NCBI GenBank assembly: GCA_032128395.1
Contig: JAQBGV010000117.1
Coordinates: 1 to 47,949 of the forward strand
Direction of reading: 5' to 3'
DNA: 47,949 nt
Source of the DNA: JAQBGV01 sp032128395
Lineage (GTDB): Bacteria > Planctomycetota > UBA8108 > UBA1146
In this document: positions 18,751 to 26,857 of the stretch, piece after piece
Layout of the letters: every line of letters begins with the position of its first letter
Position numbering within the stretch: position 1 is the first letter of the stretch
Made by a program: the position numbers and the translations under genes
The notes under the pieces: generated by a model
The model's database searches: none
Told to the model about the DNA's origin: nothing
The model's input: only the letters and a program-made list of their open reading frames with translations

Positions 18751-19971
18751 GTGACCGCTGCAAGTCGACTGTTTCGGCTCATCGCCGGGTTCTGCTTCTG
18801 CCTCGTTCTCCTCCCCGCAGTTTCCTGGGGCGATCATCCGCCAGGATTCGTGACGGAGTGGGGGTCCAGCGGCATCGGGCCCGGTCAGTTCTCCGGGCCG
18901 CACGGTGTCGCGGTCGATGCGGTCGGAAACCTGTACATCGCGGATACCTCCAACTCGCGAGTGCAGAAATTCACGAGTGACGGGGTCTTCATCCTCTCCT
19001 GGGGTTCCCCCGGCGCAGCCCCGGGCCAGTTCAATCATCCGCACGGGATCGGGATCGGGCCCGGGGGGGAGGTGTACGTCGCAGAGACGGGGAACAACCG
19101 CGTCCAGAAGTTCACGAGCGATGGGGTCTTCCTGACGACCTGGGGGAGCTTCGGAGCAGGGAACGGACAGTTCCAGCACAATCACGGGCTCGCGGTGGAC
19201 TCGGGCGGGGACGTCTTCGTCGTCGATCGGGACCAGGATCGTGTTCAGAAATTCACCAGCGACGGCACATTCATCCTGGCGTGGGGGGTCACGGGGACCG
19301 GGGACGGCGAGTTCACGTCCCCGAACGGGATCGCCATCGACGCGGCGGGAGACGTCTTCGTCGCGGACAGCAGCCCCCGGATCCAGAAGTTCACCAACGA
19401 CGGCGTCTTCATCACCTCGTTCGGATCGGGCGGTACCGGCGACGGTCAGTTCCTCTTTCCCCGCGGACTCTCGATCGATGACCTGGGGAATCTCTATGTC
19501 GCCGACCGGGACGCCGATCACATCCAAAAATTCACCGGAGCCGGGGAGTTCCTCACCGGTTGGGGTACCCTCGGAGCGGGACAGGGAGAATTCGACGGCC
19601 CGTACGCCGTCCGCGCCTTCGGTGCAGATGATGTCTACGTTCTCGACTCGAGCAATCACCGGGTGCAGCAGTTCCGATACACGGCAGCGGAATTCACCCG
19701 GGGGGATTGCAATGTCGATGGGATGAACGACATCTCCGACCCGATCCGGATCTTGGCGTATCTCTTCCCAGGGGGTGGGCCGTTCGTCTCGATCCCCTGC
19801 GTGTCCGCCTGCGACGGGAACGACGACGGAACGATCGATCTCGCCGATGCCCTCGCGATGTTGGGAGCGCTGTTCGGAGTTCCCGCGACCCCGCTACCGG
19901 GACCGAGCCTGTGCGGTGCCGACCCCACGACCGATGCGCTCCACTGCGGCGACTCGCCGCCCTGTCCCTAG
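18751..19971 (+). CDS. Secreted NHL-repeat beta-propeller protein with dockerin tail
   Basis: GTG 18751 is chosen over the upstream GTG 18724 because GGAGGG lies at 18741-18746. The signal peptide is about residues 1-27 (CFCLVLLPAVSWG). Six NHL repeats follow to about residue 310, each with a version of GxxxGQFxxPxGIAxDxxGxxYVAD and NxRVQKFTSDGxF, predicting a six-bladed propeller. From about 315 comes a dockerin-like pair (RGDCNVDGMNDISDPI and GNDDGTIDLADAL) and the tail CGADPTTDALHC ending CP. Propellers of this type usually bind partners or sugars; no specific ligand can be read. It converges with the oxidase gene, 8 bases away. Confidence 0.85.
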   Translation: MTAASRLFRLIAGFCFCLVLLPAVSWGDHPPGFVTEWGSSGIGPGQFSGPHGVAVDAVGNLYIADTSNSRVQKFTSDGVFILSWGSPGAAPGQFNHPHGIGIGPGGEVYVAETGNNRVQKFTSDGVFLTTWGSFGAGNGQFQHNHGLAVDSGGDVFVVDRDQDRVQKFTSDGTFILAWGVTGTGDGEFTSPNGIAIDAAGDVFVADSSPRIQKFTNDGVFITSFGSGGTGDGQFLFPRGLSIDDLGNLYVADRDADHIQKFTGAGEFLTGWGTLGAGQGEFDGPYAVRAFGADDVYVLDSSNHRVQQFRYTAAEFTRGDCNVDGMNDISDPIRILAYLFPGGGPFVSIPCVSACDGNDDGTIDLADALAMLGALFGVPATPLPGPSLCGADPTTDALHCGDSPPCP

Positions 19972-19979
19972 TCGATAGT

Positions 19980-21986
19980 CTAGGGACACGCCGGGAACTG
20001 CGCGCACCCGAGAGGATCGGGGGTCGGGTCCCCCGCACACCCTCCGAACGGCGGTGAAGGGGTCGGGCTCCCCGGCACGAAGAGATAGATCAGGGTCGTC
20101 ACCGCATCCGAGATATCGATCCCGCCATCGTCGTTCGCGTCGCACGCGTCGGGACAGAGCGGCCACGGTGACTGTCCGAAGAGCGCCCCGAGGATCGAGA
20201 TCGCGTCCGCGAGATCCAGGGCGGAATCTCCGTTGCAGTTCCCTCGGGTGAATTGCCCACCGAGATCAGCGACGACAGTGACGATCTCCCCGACGCTCGG
20301 AAGGTCATCGACCATCGCGAACAGGAGGTACTGGCCGAGCGGGAGCACACTCTCGTCGGTGGGGAGGGTGAAGCTCGCCGTCTGGCCCACCTGGGTCACC
20401 GGGAGTTCGAGACGTCTCGGGATTCCGCTCGAGACCCAGTGCGTGACCACTTCGGTTCCGACGAGCACCACCGAGGTCAATGCCGTGGCGGGGAAGACCT
20501 CGAGCGAGGCGGTCGCGCCCCGCTCGAGCGCACTCGACGACAGCGAAGCGATCTGCGGCCGAACACCCCGGAACAGGTAGGGGGGCGCGAACGCCTCGAT
20601 GTTGGCCGAACTCGGACCGACCACGAAATCGATCCGCGTGCCCCCCGTGGTCACGACCCGCCCGTCCGGGACGAGCAGGGTGACGGCGTGATACTCGCGG
20701 AATTCGTTCATGTCGGCAACCCGGCGCCAGCTGTCGGTGTCGGGGTCGTAGAGATCGGTCCAGAGCACGCGTCCGAGCAGATCGGGGACCGGGAGGGGCC
20801 CGCCGCTCGCCTGCCCGGCGCCGACGAAGATCCTGCCATCGGGGAGGGGTACGACCTCGGGTTGCTGACGCACCAATCCGGGGTTCGCGACCCAGCTCCA
20901 CGTCTCGCTCGCTGGATCGAACACCTCCGCCATCCTCGGTTCCGCCAAGTCGAAGCTGCGGGTTCCGACGGCGAGCACGCGACCGTCGGAGAGCACGACC
21001 ACCGAGTGATCGGAGTGGCCAGGGAACCCGCGATTCGGTTGGACGAAATTCCCGGTCGCGTTCCACGTCTCGGTCGAGACGTCGTAGATCTGCGGAGGAG
21101 ACCAAGTGATGAGCACTCGCCCGTCGTGGAGCAACGCGGATGGCGTGAACTCCGATGGATTCAGCATCGAGCCGGTGGACGACCACGTCTCGGTCGCGAG
21201 GTCGAACCTTTCGCAGGTCTCGGTCCGCTGCGCCGAAGGGGCCGTGCCTCCTCCCATCACGAGGAGCGCCCCGTCGGCGAGACGCGCGAGTCCCGGGTAC
21301 CACCGGCCGGTCGGGTGCACGAGGTCGGGGAGCAGAGTCCAGCCCGCCACCGGCTCCCACGTCTTCACCCAGCGGATCGCGTTCTGGAACGACCCGGGGT
21401 CGGACGGCGACTGCCCCCCCGCCCAGAGCAGGCGACCGCCCGCGAGCACTGCGCCGCTCGAGCATCCTTGACTCGACCCCGAACCCGACGGGAACGACTT
21501 CTGGCCGGTGATCGGGTCGAACAGAATCGGATCCATGGTGTCGTGACAGTAGAAGATCTTCCCGGTCGGGGTGAGGAACGCGATGTCCGTGGCATCGAGG
21601 AGCTCCGGGAGTGTGTCCCCGATGATGGTCCACTGCCCCGGCTCGCTCTCCGCTTCGAGGGAACTGTCGAAGTTCAAAGGAGAGGTCCCGACGGTGATCG
21701 GGAGCTCGACATATTGGAAGTCGCGAGCGGCGAGTCCGAGTAGGAAGTCGCCGATAGGAGCGCCGAGGAGGGACCAGGCCCCGGTCACCGAGGTCCGAGT
21801 TTCGAGGAACGTCGAGAGGTCGGGGCTGAAGAGGGTCACACGGACCTCGGCGACCGGGTCGTTGGCGGGATCCACCACGGTCCCGGAGAGATCGGCCGCC
21901 GAGACAGGCGAGAGCGCCCCCACGAGTGCGGCGAGGATCCAAACGCTGCGGGTCAGGGAGTGTCGGGACATCGAAGGCGCTTTCAT
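19980..21986 (-). CDS. Secreted copper-radical oxidase (galactose oxidase-like) with dockerin tail
   Basis: From ATG 21986 (a second ATG at 21971 is possible) a signal peptide precedes a carboxypeptidase-regulatory-like beta domain (SGTVVDPANDPVAEVRVTLF). A Kelch propeller and a DUF1929-type C-terminal domain follow. All residues expected for the radical copper site are present: Cys175 (SQGCSSG) to crosslink with Tyr230 (RWYPG), Tyr432-His433 (REYHAV) and His516 (VVTHW). The family oxidises primary alcohols or aldehydes and makes hydrogen peroxide; the substrate here cannot be told. A dockerin-like pair begins near 578 and the protein ends CP. A second paralogue lies at 22908-24608, and a haem-c-motif gene starts divergently 55 bases away. 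Confidence 0.88.
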   Translation of the reverse strand: MKAPSMSRHSLTRSVWILAALVGALSPVSAADLSGTVVDPANDPVAEVRVTLFSPDLSTFLETRTSVTGAWSLLGAPIGDFLLGLAARDFQYVELPITVGTSPLNFDSSLEAESEPGQWTIIGDTLPELLDATDIAFLTPTGKIFYCHDTMDPILFDPITGQKSFPSGSGSSQGCSSGAVLAGGRLLWAGGQSPSDPGSFQNAIRWVKTWEPVAGWTLLPDLVHPTGRWYPGLARLADGALLVMGGGTAPSAQRTETCERFDLATETWSSTGSMLNPSEFTPSALLHDGRVLITWSPPQIYDVSTETWNATGNFVQPNRGFPGHSDHSVVVLSDGRVLAVGTRSFDLAEPRMAEVFDPASETWSWVANPGLVRQQPEVVPLPDGRIFVGAGQASGGPLPVPDLLGRVLWTDLYDPDTDSWRRVADMNEFREYHAVTLLVPDGRVVTTGGTRIDFVVGPSSANIEAFAPPYLFRGVRPQIASLSSSALERGATASLEVFPATALTSVVLVGTEVVTHWVSSGIPRRLELPVTQVGQTASFTLPTDESVLPLGQYLLFAMVDDLPSVGEIVTVVADLGGQFTRGNCNGDSALDLADAISILGALFGQSPWPLCPDACDANDDGGIDISDAVTTLIYLFVPGSPTPSPPFGGCAGDPTPDPLGCAQFPACP

Positions 21987-22041
21987 CCTGAGGCGGGGAG
22001 GCTCTATTCTATCGGCTGATCCCACGAGTTGGAGGCCACCA

Positions 22042-22779
22042 GTGCGCACCGTTCTGATTCTCGCCGTCATCGTCTTCTCCGGTCCCCTCGTGGCCCAGGA
22101 GAAGTTGGATCCCGCGCAGACCTATTCCGCCTGCGCCGGCTGCCACGGCCACCCCGACTCCCGGATCGGCGGCGACGATCTGTGGATCGGACGCATCGCG
22201 ACGACGGCGTGCGTGCAGCCTCCGGGGCCCAAGGGTCTGCCTCTTCGCGATGCACTCATCGCGTTCCTTCGGGAGGGCGAATGGGATCGCCCGGTCACCG
22301 AGACAGCAGAGCGAGCGGCGAGCGATGGCGAAGGTACGGTTCGTCTGGGCTTCGGCGATGCCTCCGTGCTCCTGGTGCCACTCTCCGATCACGTCTCGGC
22401 TCCGATGCGCCTCGTCTGGTCCGATCGAGAGACGAAGGGCGCCGCCCGCACGATCCGAGCCGGTCGGTATCGCATCCAGGGGTATCGGATCGGCCTCAGC
22501 GATGCTGCGGGAGTGCGATGGGAGATCTGGGGATCAGGAGCGAAGGGACGTGAGATCGTGGTGCCGGCGGGAGGCGAGGTCGAACTGTCGATCGATCGAC
22601 GGGTTCGAGTGGAGGCGAACGCCCGCCCGAATCGTGGGAAGTTCAACATCGGCGTGCAAGTGCTCGGCGACCACAAGATGGGCGTGACGGTGGTCCGCGA
22701 GCAGGAACGGGTCCCTGCGAACTACGTGATCGAGAACGAGACGAGCGAGGTCTCTGCCGGCACTCTCGGATACGGCTGA
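22042..22779 (+). CDS. Exported protein with a single CxxCH haem-binding motif
   Basis: GTG 22042 is chosen because GGAGG lies at 22031-22035 and a signal peptide follows (LILAVIVFSGPLVAQ). The only cytochrome signature is CAGCH at residues 33-37; the following residues carry no obvious cytochrome fold. The middle and C-terminal parts are beta-rich (VRLGFGDASVLLVPLSDHVS, GVRWEIWGSGAKGREIVV, KFNIGVQVLGDHKMG). I do not recognise the family. It sits between two copper-radical oxidase genes, which suggests a redox link such as passing electrons or handling peroxide, but this is context only. Beyond the TGA the same frame stays open for 38 more codons. Confidence 0.65.
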   Translation: MRTVLILAVIVFSGPLVAQEKLDPAQTYSACAGCHGHPDSRIGGDDLWIGRIATTACVQPPGPKGLPLRDALIAFLREGEWDRPVTETAERAASDGEGTVRLGFGDASVLLVPLSDHVSAPMRLVWSDRETKGAARTIRAGRYRIQGYRIGLSDAAGVRWEIWGSGAKGREIVVPAGGEVELSIDRRVRVEANARPNRGKFNIGVQVLGDHKMGVTVVREQERVPANYVIENETSEVSAGTLGYG

Positions 22780-22896
22780 GGCGGCGGCGCCGGGGCTTCG
22801 GTGGAGCCCCCCACGGCCTGGACCCGCGTCGCGTTCACACTTTCGACCGGACCGTTCGAGCGCGTCGGCTCCCTGGTGGTCGAGAAAGAGCTCTGA
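22780..22896 (+). other. In-frame coding-like extension after the TGA of the CxxCH gene
   Basis: After the TGA at 22777-22779 the same frame runs to a TGA at 22894-22896 and reads Gly-rich residues, then WTRVAFTLSTGPFERVG and VVEKEL. The sequence looks like protein rather than spacer. It could be the lost C-terminus after a point mutation to a stop. A weak GGGGCT/AGCCCC hairpin (22792-22810) overlaps it. Confidence 0.35.
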
Positions 22897-22907
22897 GATG
22901 TCGATCC

Positions 22908-24608
22908 TCAGGGACAAGCCGTGAACGCAGCGCAGTCGATCCCATCCGCCGACGGATCGAGGCCACAGTCGGGGAACGGGGCCGGCAACGACGGGACGCC
23001 GGAACCGAACAAGTAGAGCAGGGAGAAGATCGGGTCGGAGATGTCCACCGTCCCGTCGTCGTTCGCGTCGCACCCATCCTCGCACGGCGCGGGTCCAGTG
23101 CCTCCGAAGAGGGAGTCGAGTGTCGAGATCGCATCGGCGAGATCGACTCCTCCATCCGAGTTGCAGTCCCCACGTCGGAACTCCCCCGCCGGAGTTCCCT
23201 CCACCTGGACGATCCACGAGACTGACGGCACCCCCGTCTCGTCCACCACGAACAACATGTAGTATCCGGGGGGTGCCGAGTTCCCATCGACCGGGCCCGG
23301 GATGATCGCCGCGGCTCCCCCCGCGATCCCCTCCGCGAGCCGGACGTATCGTTGACCCATGTTCAGGGAGTGGGTCACGCTCGAGAGCCTCAGGAGGACG
23401 ATCTCGTTGTTCGGCGTCGCACTCGTGAAATCGACGGTGAAGGGTACCCCGTACCCGAGTGAGGTCGGCGCAGAACCGACGACGGGCCGTGGACCTAGGA
23501 ACAGGTAGGGAGGCGAGAAGATCTCACCGGTCGGCTCGAAGTCTCCCCCTGCGGCGAGGACTCTGCCGTCGGAGAGCAGAATCGACGTCGAGTGGTACAT
23601 CCGGGGGACCTGATGCGGGGCGAGGGTGTCCCACGCCTCCGTGAGGGGATCGAAGACTTCTGGGGTCAGCACCGGGCTCGGCGAGCCGCTGGTCGAGCGC
23701 CCGCCGACGACCAGCACGTCCCCCGTCGGGAGGATGACGGCGTCGTGCTCCATGCGAGGGAAGGTCATCGATGCCGTGCCGCTCCATTGGGGAACGGGAT
23801 CCGAGAAGTCGATGATCTCCGCCGAATGGGTGGGTGCCCCCGCCCCGGTGAAGCCTCCGATCACCATCACTCGATCGAGCGTAGGGGGAAGCAGCACCGA
23901 AGGGGCCTCGTAGCGACCGGGAAAAAGCGTGAACCCGATCGTGGTCCAGGTGTCCGAACTCAGATCGTACGTCTCCGTGAGTTGAGCCGGCCCTGCACTG
24001 AAGATGAGTCCGTTCGGCAGAAGATGCAGGAGGGGGTAGTACGGGATCAACTTTTGTCCCACCAACTGCCAGTCCGTGATCCCGTCCGGGTCGTAGACCT
24101 CGATGTCCTCGTTCAGAGCACCCGTCGAGTCGTTCAATCCCGAGAGAGTGATCACCCTTCCGTCGGCGAGTGTGAGATTCGTCGGGTACCAGCGCCCCTG
24201 CGCCATGTCATCGACCTGAGTCCACTCGAGGGTGAAGGGGTCGAAGATTTTCGACACGACTGGGCCGGTCAGGGGAGCGAAACCGAGCGTTCCACCGGTG
24301 ACCAGGAGTCGACCATCGGAGAGGAAGCTGTGACCACTGCAGTTCAGGTCCCACCCCGGGGGCACCTCAGTGAGGCCCAGGGTGACGGGATCGAGGACCC
24401 ACCCGTGGATCCCTGGCACCCCGTGCTCGCTGCCGAAGAGCAGGACCGCTCCCGTGGGTAGGGTCGCGGCGTGGATCGAGATCAGGGGGAGCGGGAAGGG
24501 AGAACCCCACTCCCCGTCGACGGCAGGGGTCTGGGCCACGAGGGCGGTGCTCAAGGGGAACGAGAAGAGCAATCCGAGGGTGAGGGAGAGGGAGAGGTGC
24601 GCGCGCAA
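22908..24608 (-). CDS. Second secreted copper-radical oxidase (galactose/glyoxal oxidase-like) with dockerin tail
   Basis: No ATG suits the N-terminus. TTG 24608 follows AGGAG at good spacing and opens a signal peptide (LSLTLGLLFSFPLSTALVAQ). The 566-residue protein lacks the extra N-terminal domain of its neighbour. The radical site is complete: Cys90 (LNCSGHSF), Tyr141 (GRWYPT), Tyr338-His339 (RMYHST) and His413 (SVTHSLNMGQRYV), the last within a DUF1929-type domain that also holds IFSPPYLF. A dockerin-like pair starts near 477 and the protein ends CGLDPSADGIDC...CP. Expected activity is oxidation of alcohol or aldehyde groups with release of hydrogen peroxide outside the cell. A promoter is visible at 24678-24706. 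Confidence 0.9.
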   Translation of the reverse strand: MRAHLSLSLTLGLLFSFPLSTALVAQTPAVDGEWGSPFPLPLISIHAATLPTGAVLLFGSEHGVPGIHGWVLDPVTLGLTEVPPGWDLNCSGHSFLSDGRLLVTGGTLGFAPLTGPVVSKIFDPFTLEWTQVDDMAQGRWYPTNLTLADGRVITLSGLNDSTGALNEDIEVYDPDGITDWQLVGQKLIPYYPLLHLLPNGLIFSAGPAQLTETYDLSSDTWTTIGFTLFPGRYEAPSVLLPPTLDRVMVIGGFTGAGAPTHSAEIIDFSDPVPQWSGTASMTFPRMEHDAVILPTGDVLVVGGRSTSGSPSPVLTPEVFDPLTEAWDTLAPHQVPRMYHSTSILLSDGRVLAAGGDFEPTGEIFSPPYLFLGPRPVVGSAPTSLGYGVPFTVDFTSATPNNEIVLLRLSSVTHSLNMGQRYVRLAEGIAGGAAAIIPGPVDGNSAPPGYYMLFVVDETGVPSVSWIVQVEGTPAGEFRRGDCNSDGGVDLADAISTLDSLFGGTGPAPCEDGCDANDDGTVDISDPIFSLLYLFGSGVPSLPAPFPDCGLDPSADGIDCAAFTACP

Positions 24609-24677
24609 GAGACGGTCTCCTCTCGAGTCTTTTCGGGACGGGTGCTGGATCGATCCGGGATACGCGTCGATGGCCCC

Positions 24678-24706
24678 ATGATACGGCCAAGCGGGGGCGG
24701 AGTCAT
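24678..24706 (-). promoter_or_regulatory. Sigma-70-like promoter for the second oxidase gene
   Basis: On the minus strand ATGACT (24706-24701) and TATCAT (24683-24678) are separated by 17 bases. The -10 matches TATAAT at five of six positions. The predicted start lies about 60 bases before the TTG at 24608. Confidence 0.45.
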
Positions 24707-24794
24707 TTCTGGAGCTTCCGACGAGCGGCTCCCGGTGGTTCCCTGACGTCCGACCGGTGCTCCTCCGGTCCTTGGTTCGCTCGCCCTGGCTCGC

Positions 24795-24823
24795 TTGACT
24801 CCGCCCGTCGACGCCGATAGATT
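24795..24823 (+). promoter_or_regulatory. Sigma-70-like promoter of the metal-efflux operon, probably leaderless
   Basis: TTGACT (24795-24800) and TAGATT (24818-24823) stand 17 bases apart, close to the consensus. The ATG of the first gene is only 8 bases after the -10, so transcription would begin at or next to the start codon, giving a leaderless message. No metal-regulator operator could be recognised. Confidence 0.6.
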
Positions 24824-24831
24824 TTTCCGCC

Positions 24832-25320
24832 ATGGACAGACAGAGACGTACATGGCGATGCTCATGGCTCCATCTGCTCTTGGTCCTCGTCTTCTCTCTC
24901 GAAGGGTCGGCGGCGCACCTCTGCTCCTGTCACTCGGACGAGGCAGAGTCACACGGTCATCACCGCCACGGGGATCACCGCCACGGGGATCACGGGCACT
25001 CGACGAAGTCGTCGACCTCCAGTGCAACTCATGCCGATGAACGACCCGCTCAGCTCCCCCCCACAGATCTCGAGGACTCCGCTCGTCTGACAGAGCCGCA
25101 CTGTCCTTGCATTCCTTTCGGACCCGAGCTGGGGGAGCGCACCAAGGAAGAGCACCGATCGTCCTCGAAGAAGAAGATCGACTCGAGCAAGCTCTTCAGC
25201 TCTCCCGCCAGCGACGCTCCCTCCCCCCGATTCGCAGCTCTCCCTGCGGTCGCGATCGATCGCACCGCGAGGCTGCGACCGGTCCGTCTCTTCATGATCC
25301 ACTGCGCGCTCCTCATCTAG
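24832..25320 (+). CDS. His/Cys-rich exported protein, first gene of the metal-efflux operon
   Basis: 162 residues. A hydrophobic leader (LHLLLVLVFSLEGSAAH) is followed by LCSCHSDEAESHGHHRHGDH and further His/Asp-rich sequence to about residue 57, then HCPCIPFGPELGE near 90. These Cys and His clusters are natural metal ligands. No enzyme domain is recognised. The rest is Ser/Lys-rich with a short hydrophobic end. As the first gene before an outer-membrane channel and RND pump it is likely a periplasmic metal-binding or sensing partner. There is no ribosome site before the ATG, which fits the leaderless promoter. Confidence 0.65.
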   Translation: MDRQRRTWRCSWLHLLLVLVFSLEGSAAHLCSCHSDEAESHGHHRHGDHRHGDHGHSTKSSTSSATHADERPAQLPPTDLEDSARLTEPHCPCIPFGPELGERTKEEHRSSSKKKIDSSKLFSSPASDAPSPRFAALPAVAIDRTARLRPVRLFMIHCALLI

Positions 25321-25501
25321 TTCCGCTCGATCCGCGACCCTCCCTCGACCCCGACGATCGTGCGACGCGTCCCCCGCGGCCGTGTCTCCGTTCCCGGTAC
25401 CCCGATCGGATCGAGCGAGGTCCTGCGCATCCGAAGTGGTTCGGACCCGATCCCGGCTCGTACCCCCTCGATGATCTGTCCGGCGGATGAAGGGGAGTTG
25501 G

Positions 25502-26857
25502 ATGAAGAGCCCCATCCCGATCCTGTTGCTGCTCTTCCTTTCCAGTTGTTCCAGCGGGCCTCGGGTCGAGGAGACAGCGGTCGCCCGCCGTCCGCCCGTG
25601 GTAGCGAACCCGGCTGCTCGGGTCTTGCAGGTCAGGATCGAGGACGGACTCACCATCGAGGAGGCGATCGAGCTCGCCTTGGCCAAGAATCCGCAGCTGC
25701 TCACGGAGAGACGAGAGCTCGACTTCGCCCTGGCCCAGCGGACGACGGCGGGCCAGTGGGCCGTCAACCCGATCCTCGAGACGGGAGCGGGCCGAGCGCT
25801 CCCCTTCACGGGGACCGAGGACTACGGAGTGAGGATCGGCGTCACGCAGGAGTTCGAGCTCGGCGGCAAGCGCCAGTGGCGCATCGAAGTTGCGGAAGCG
25901 AATCTCGAGCGCGTCGTCGCGGGGATCTCGGACGCGGAGCGAACAGTCCGCGCCGACGTTGCCGCCACCTACTACGAGAGCGTCATGTGGGATCAGCTCG
26001 TCTCGCTTCGCACCGCGAGCGAGGAGATCGCCGTGCGGCTCCTGGAAGCGTCGCAGGCGATGTTCGACGCGAACCAGATTCCGGAGGTCGAGCTGGACCT
26101 CGTTCGCTTGCAACGGCAGAGGACCCGCGACGAGAACATGGTGACCTCCGCGCGGCGGCGAGCCGCGCGCCTCCGCCTGGCCGCTCTCCTCGGCGAACCC
26201 TCTCGCGCTGATCTCCTGCTCGTGGGCTCCTTGGCTGCTGATCCCGAGAGCCCCGATCGGGAACAGTTGCTCACCTCGGCCCGCGAGCTCCGCCCCGATC
26301 TGGTGGCCCTCTGGGCGAGAGTCCGCGCCGCGGAAGCTCAGATCCGGCTGGAGGAGGCGCGGGTCTGGCCGAATCCGGAGTTCGGCCTCTTCTACGAGCG
26401 CGACGCTCAGTTCATCGATCAGTCATCGAGTCGAGACGATCTGCTCGGCTTCGAGTTGCGGGTTCCCATCCCGTTCCTCAACCGGAGGCGGGGTGAGATC
26501 GAACAGGCGCGTTCCGAACTCTTCATCCTGCAGGCGAGTCTGGCGGACCTGGACCGACAGATCGAGCGGGACATCGACCTCGCGCTCACCAGACTCGAGC
26601 TCGCAGAGCAGCGGGTCGAGATCTACGAACAGGAGCTGAATCGTCTGTCGGAGTCGAACGTCCAGCAACTGGAACGAGCGTTCCGGGCGGGAGAGGTGGG
26701 CACCCTCGAAGTGCTCCGAGCGCAGGAGGACTACAACCGCATCACGGTGGGGTACCAGGAGGCACTCCTGGAGCACCGAGTCGCCGAGATCAGCCTGGAG
26801 TCGGTGACCGGAGGGATCGTTCCGGACACCACAGCACCGAGGCGAGACGAACAGTGA
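25502..26857 (+). CDS. CusC/TolC-type outer-membrane efflux lipoprotein
   Basis: ATG 25502 is chosen: GGGGAG lies just before it and the leader ends in the lipobox LSSC, giving a lipid-anchored Cys at about residue 15; the in-frame ATG at 25487 has no ribosome site. The rest (451 residues in all) shows the internal duplication of outer-membrane efflux proteins: LTIEEAIELALAKNPQLL opening the first repeat, long helices, and a second repeat with VWPNPEFGLFYERD and LGFELRVPIPFLNRRRGEIE. It forms the trimeric outer-membrane channel of the tripartite pump. The stop overlaps the next start (GTGA). Confidence 0.92.
   Translation: MKSPIPILLLLFLSSCSSGPRVEETAVARRPPVVANPAARVLQVRIEDGLTIEEAIELALAKNPQLLTERRELDFALAQRTTAGQWAVNPILETGAGRALPFTGTEDYGVRIGVTQEFELGGKRQWRIEVAEANLERVVAGISDAERTVRADVAATYYESVMWDQLVSLRTASEEIAVRLLEASQAMFDANQIPEVELDLVRLQRQRTRDENMVTSARRRAARLRLAALLGEPSRADLLLVGSLAADPESPDREQLLTSARELRPDLVALWARVRAAEAQIRLEEARVWPNPEFGLFYERDAQFIDQSSSRDDLLGFELRVPIPFLNRRRGEIEQARSELFILQASLADLDRQIERDIDLALTRLELAEQRVEIYEQELNRLSESNVQQLERAFRAGEVGTLEVLRAQEDYNRITVGYQEALLEHRVAEISLESVTGGIVPDTTAPRRDEQ

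Noticed and set aside
22792..22810. GGGGCT/AGCCCC hairpin after the CxxCH gene as terminator
   Set aside because: The stem is short, there is no T run, and it lies inside a coding-like extension.
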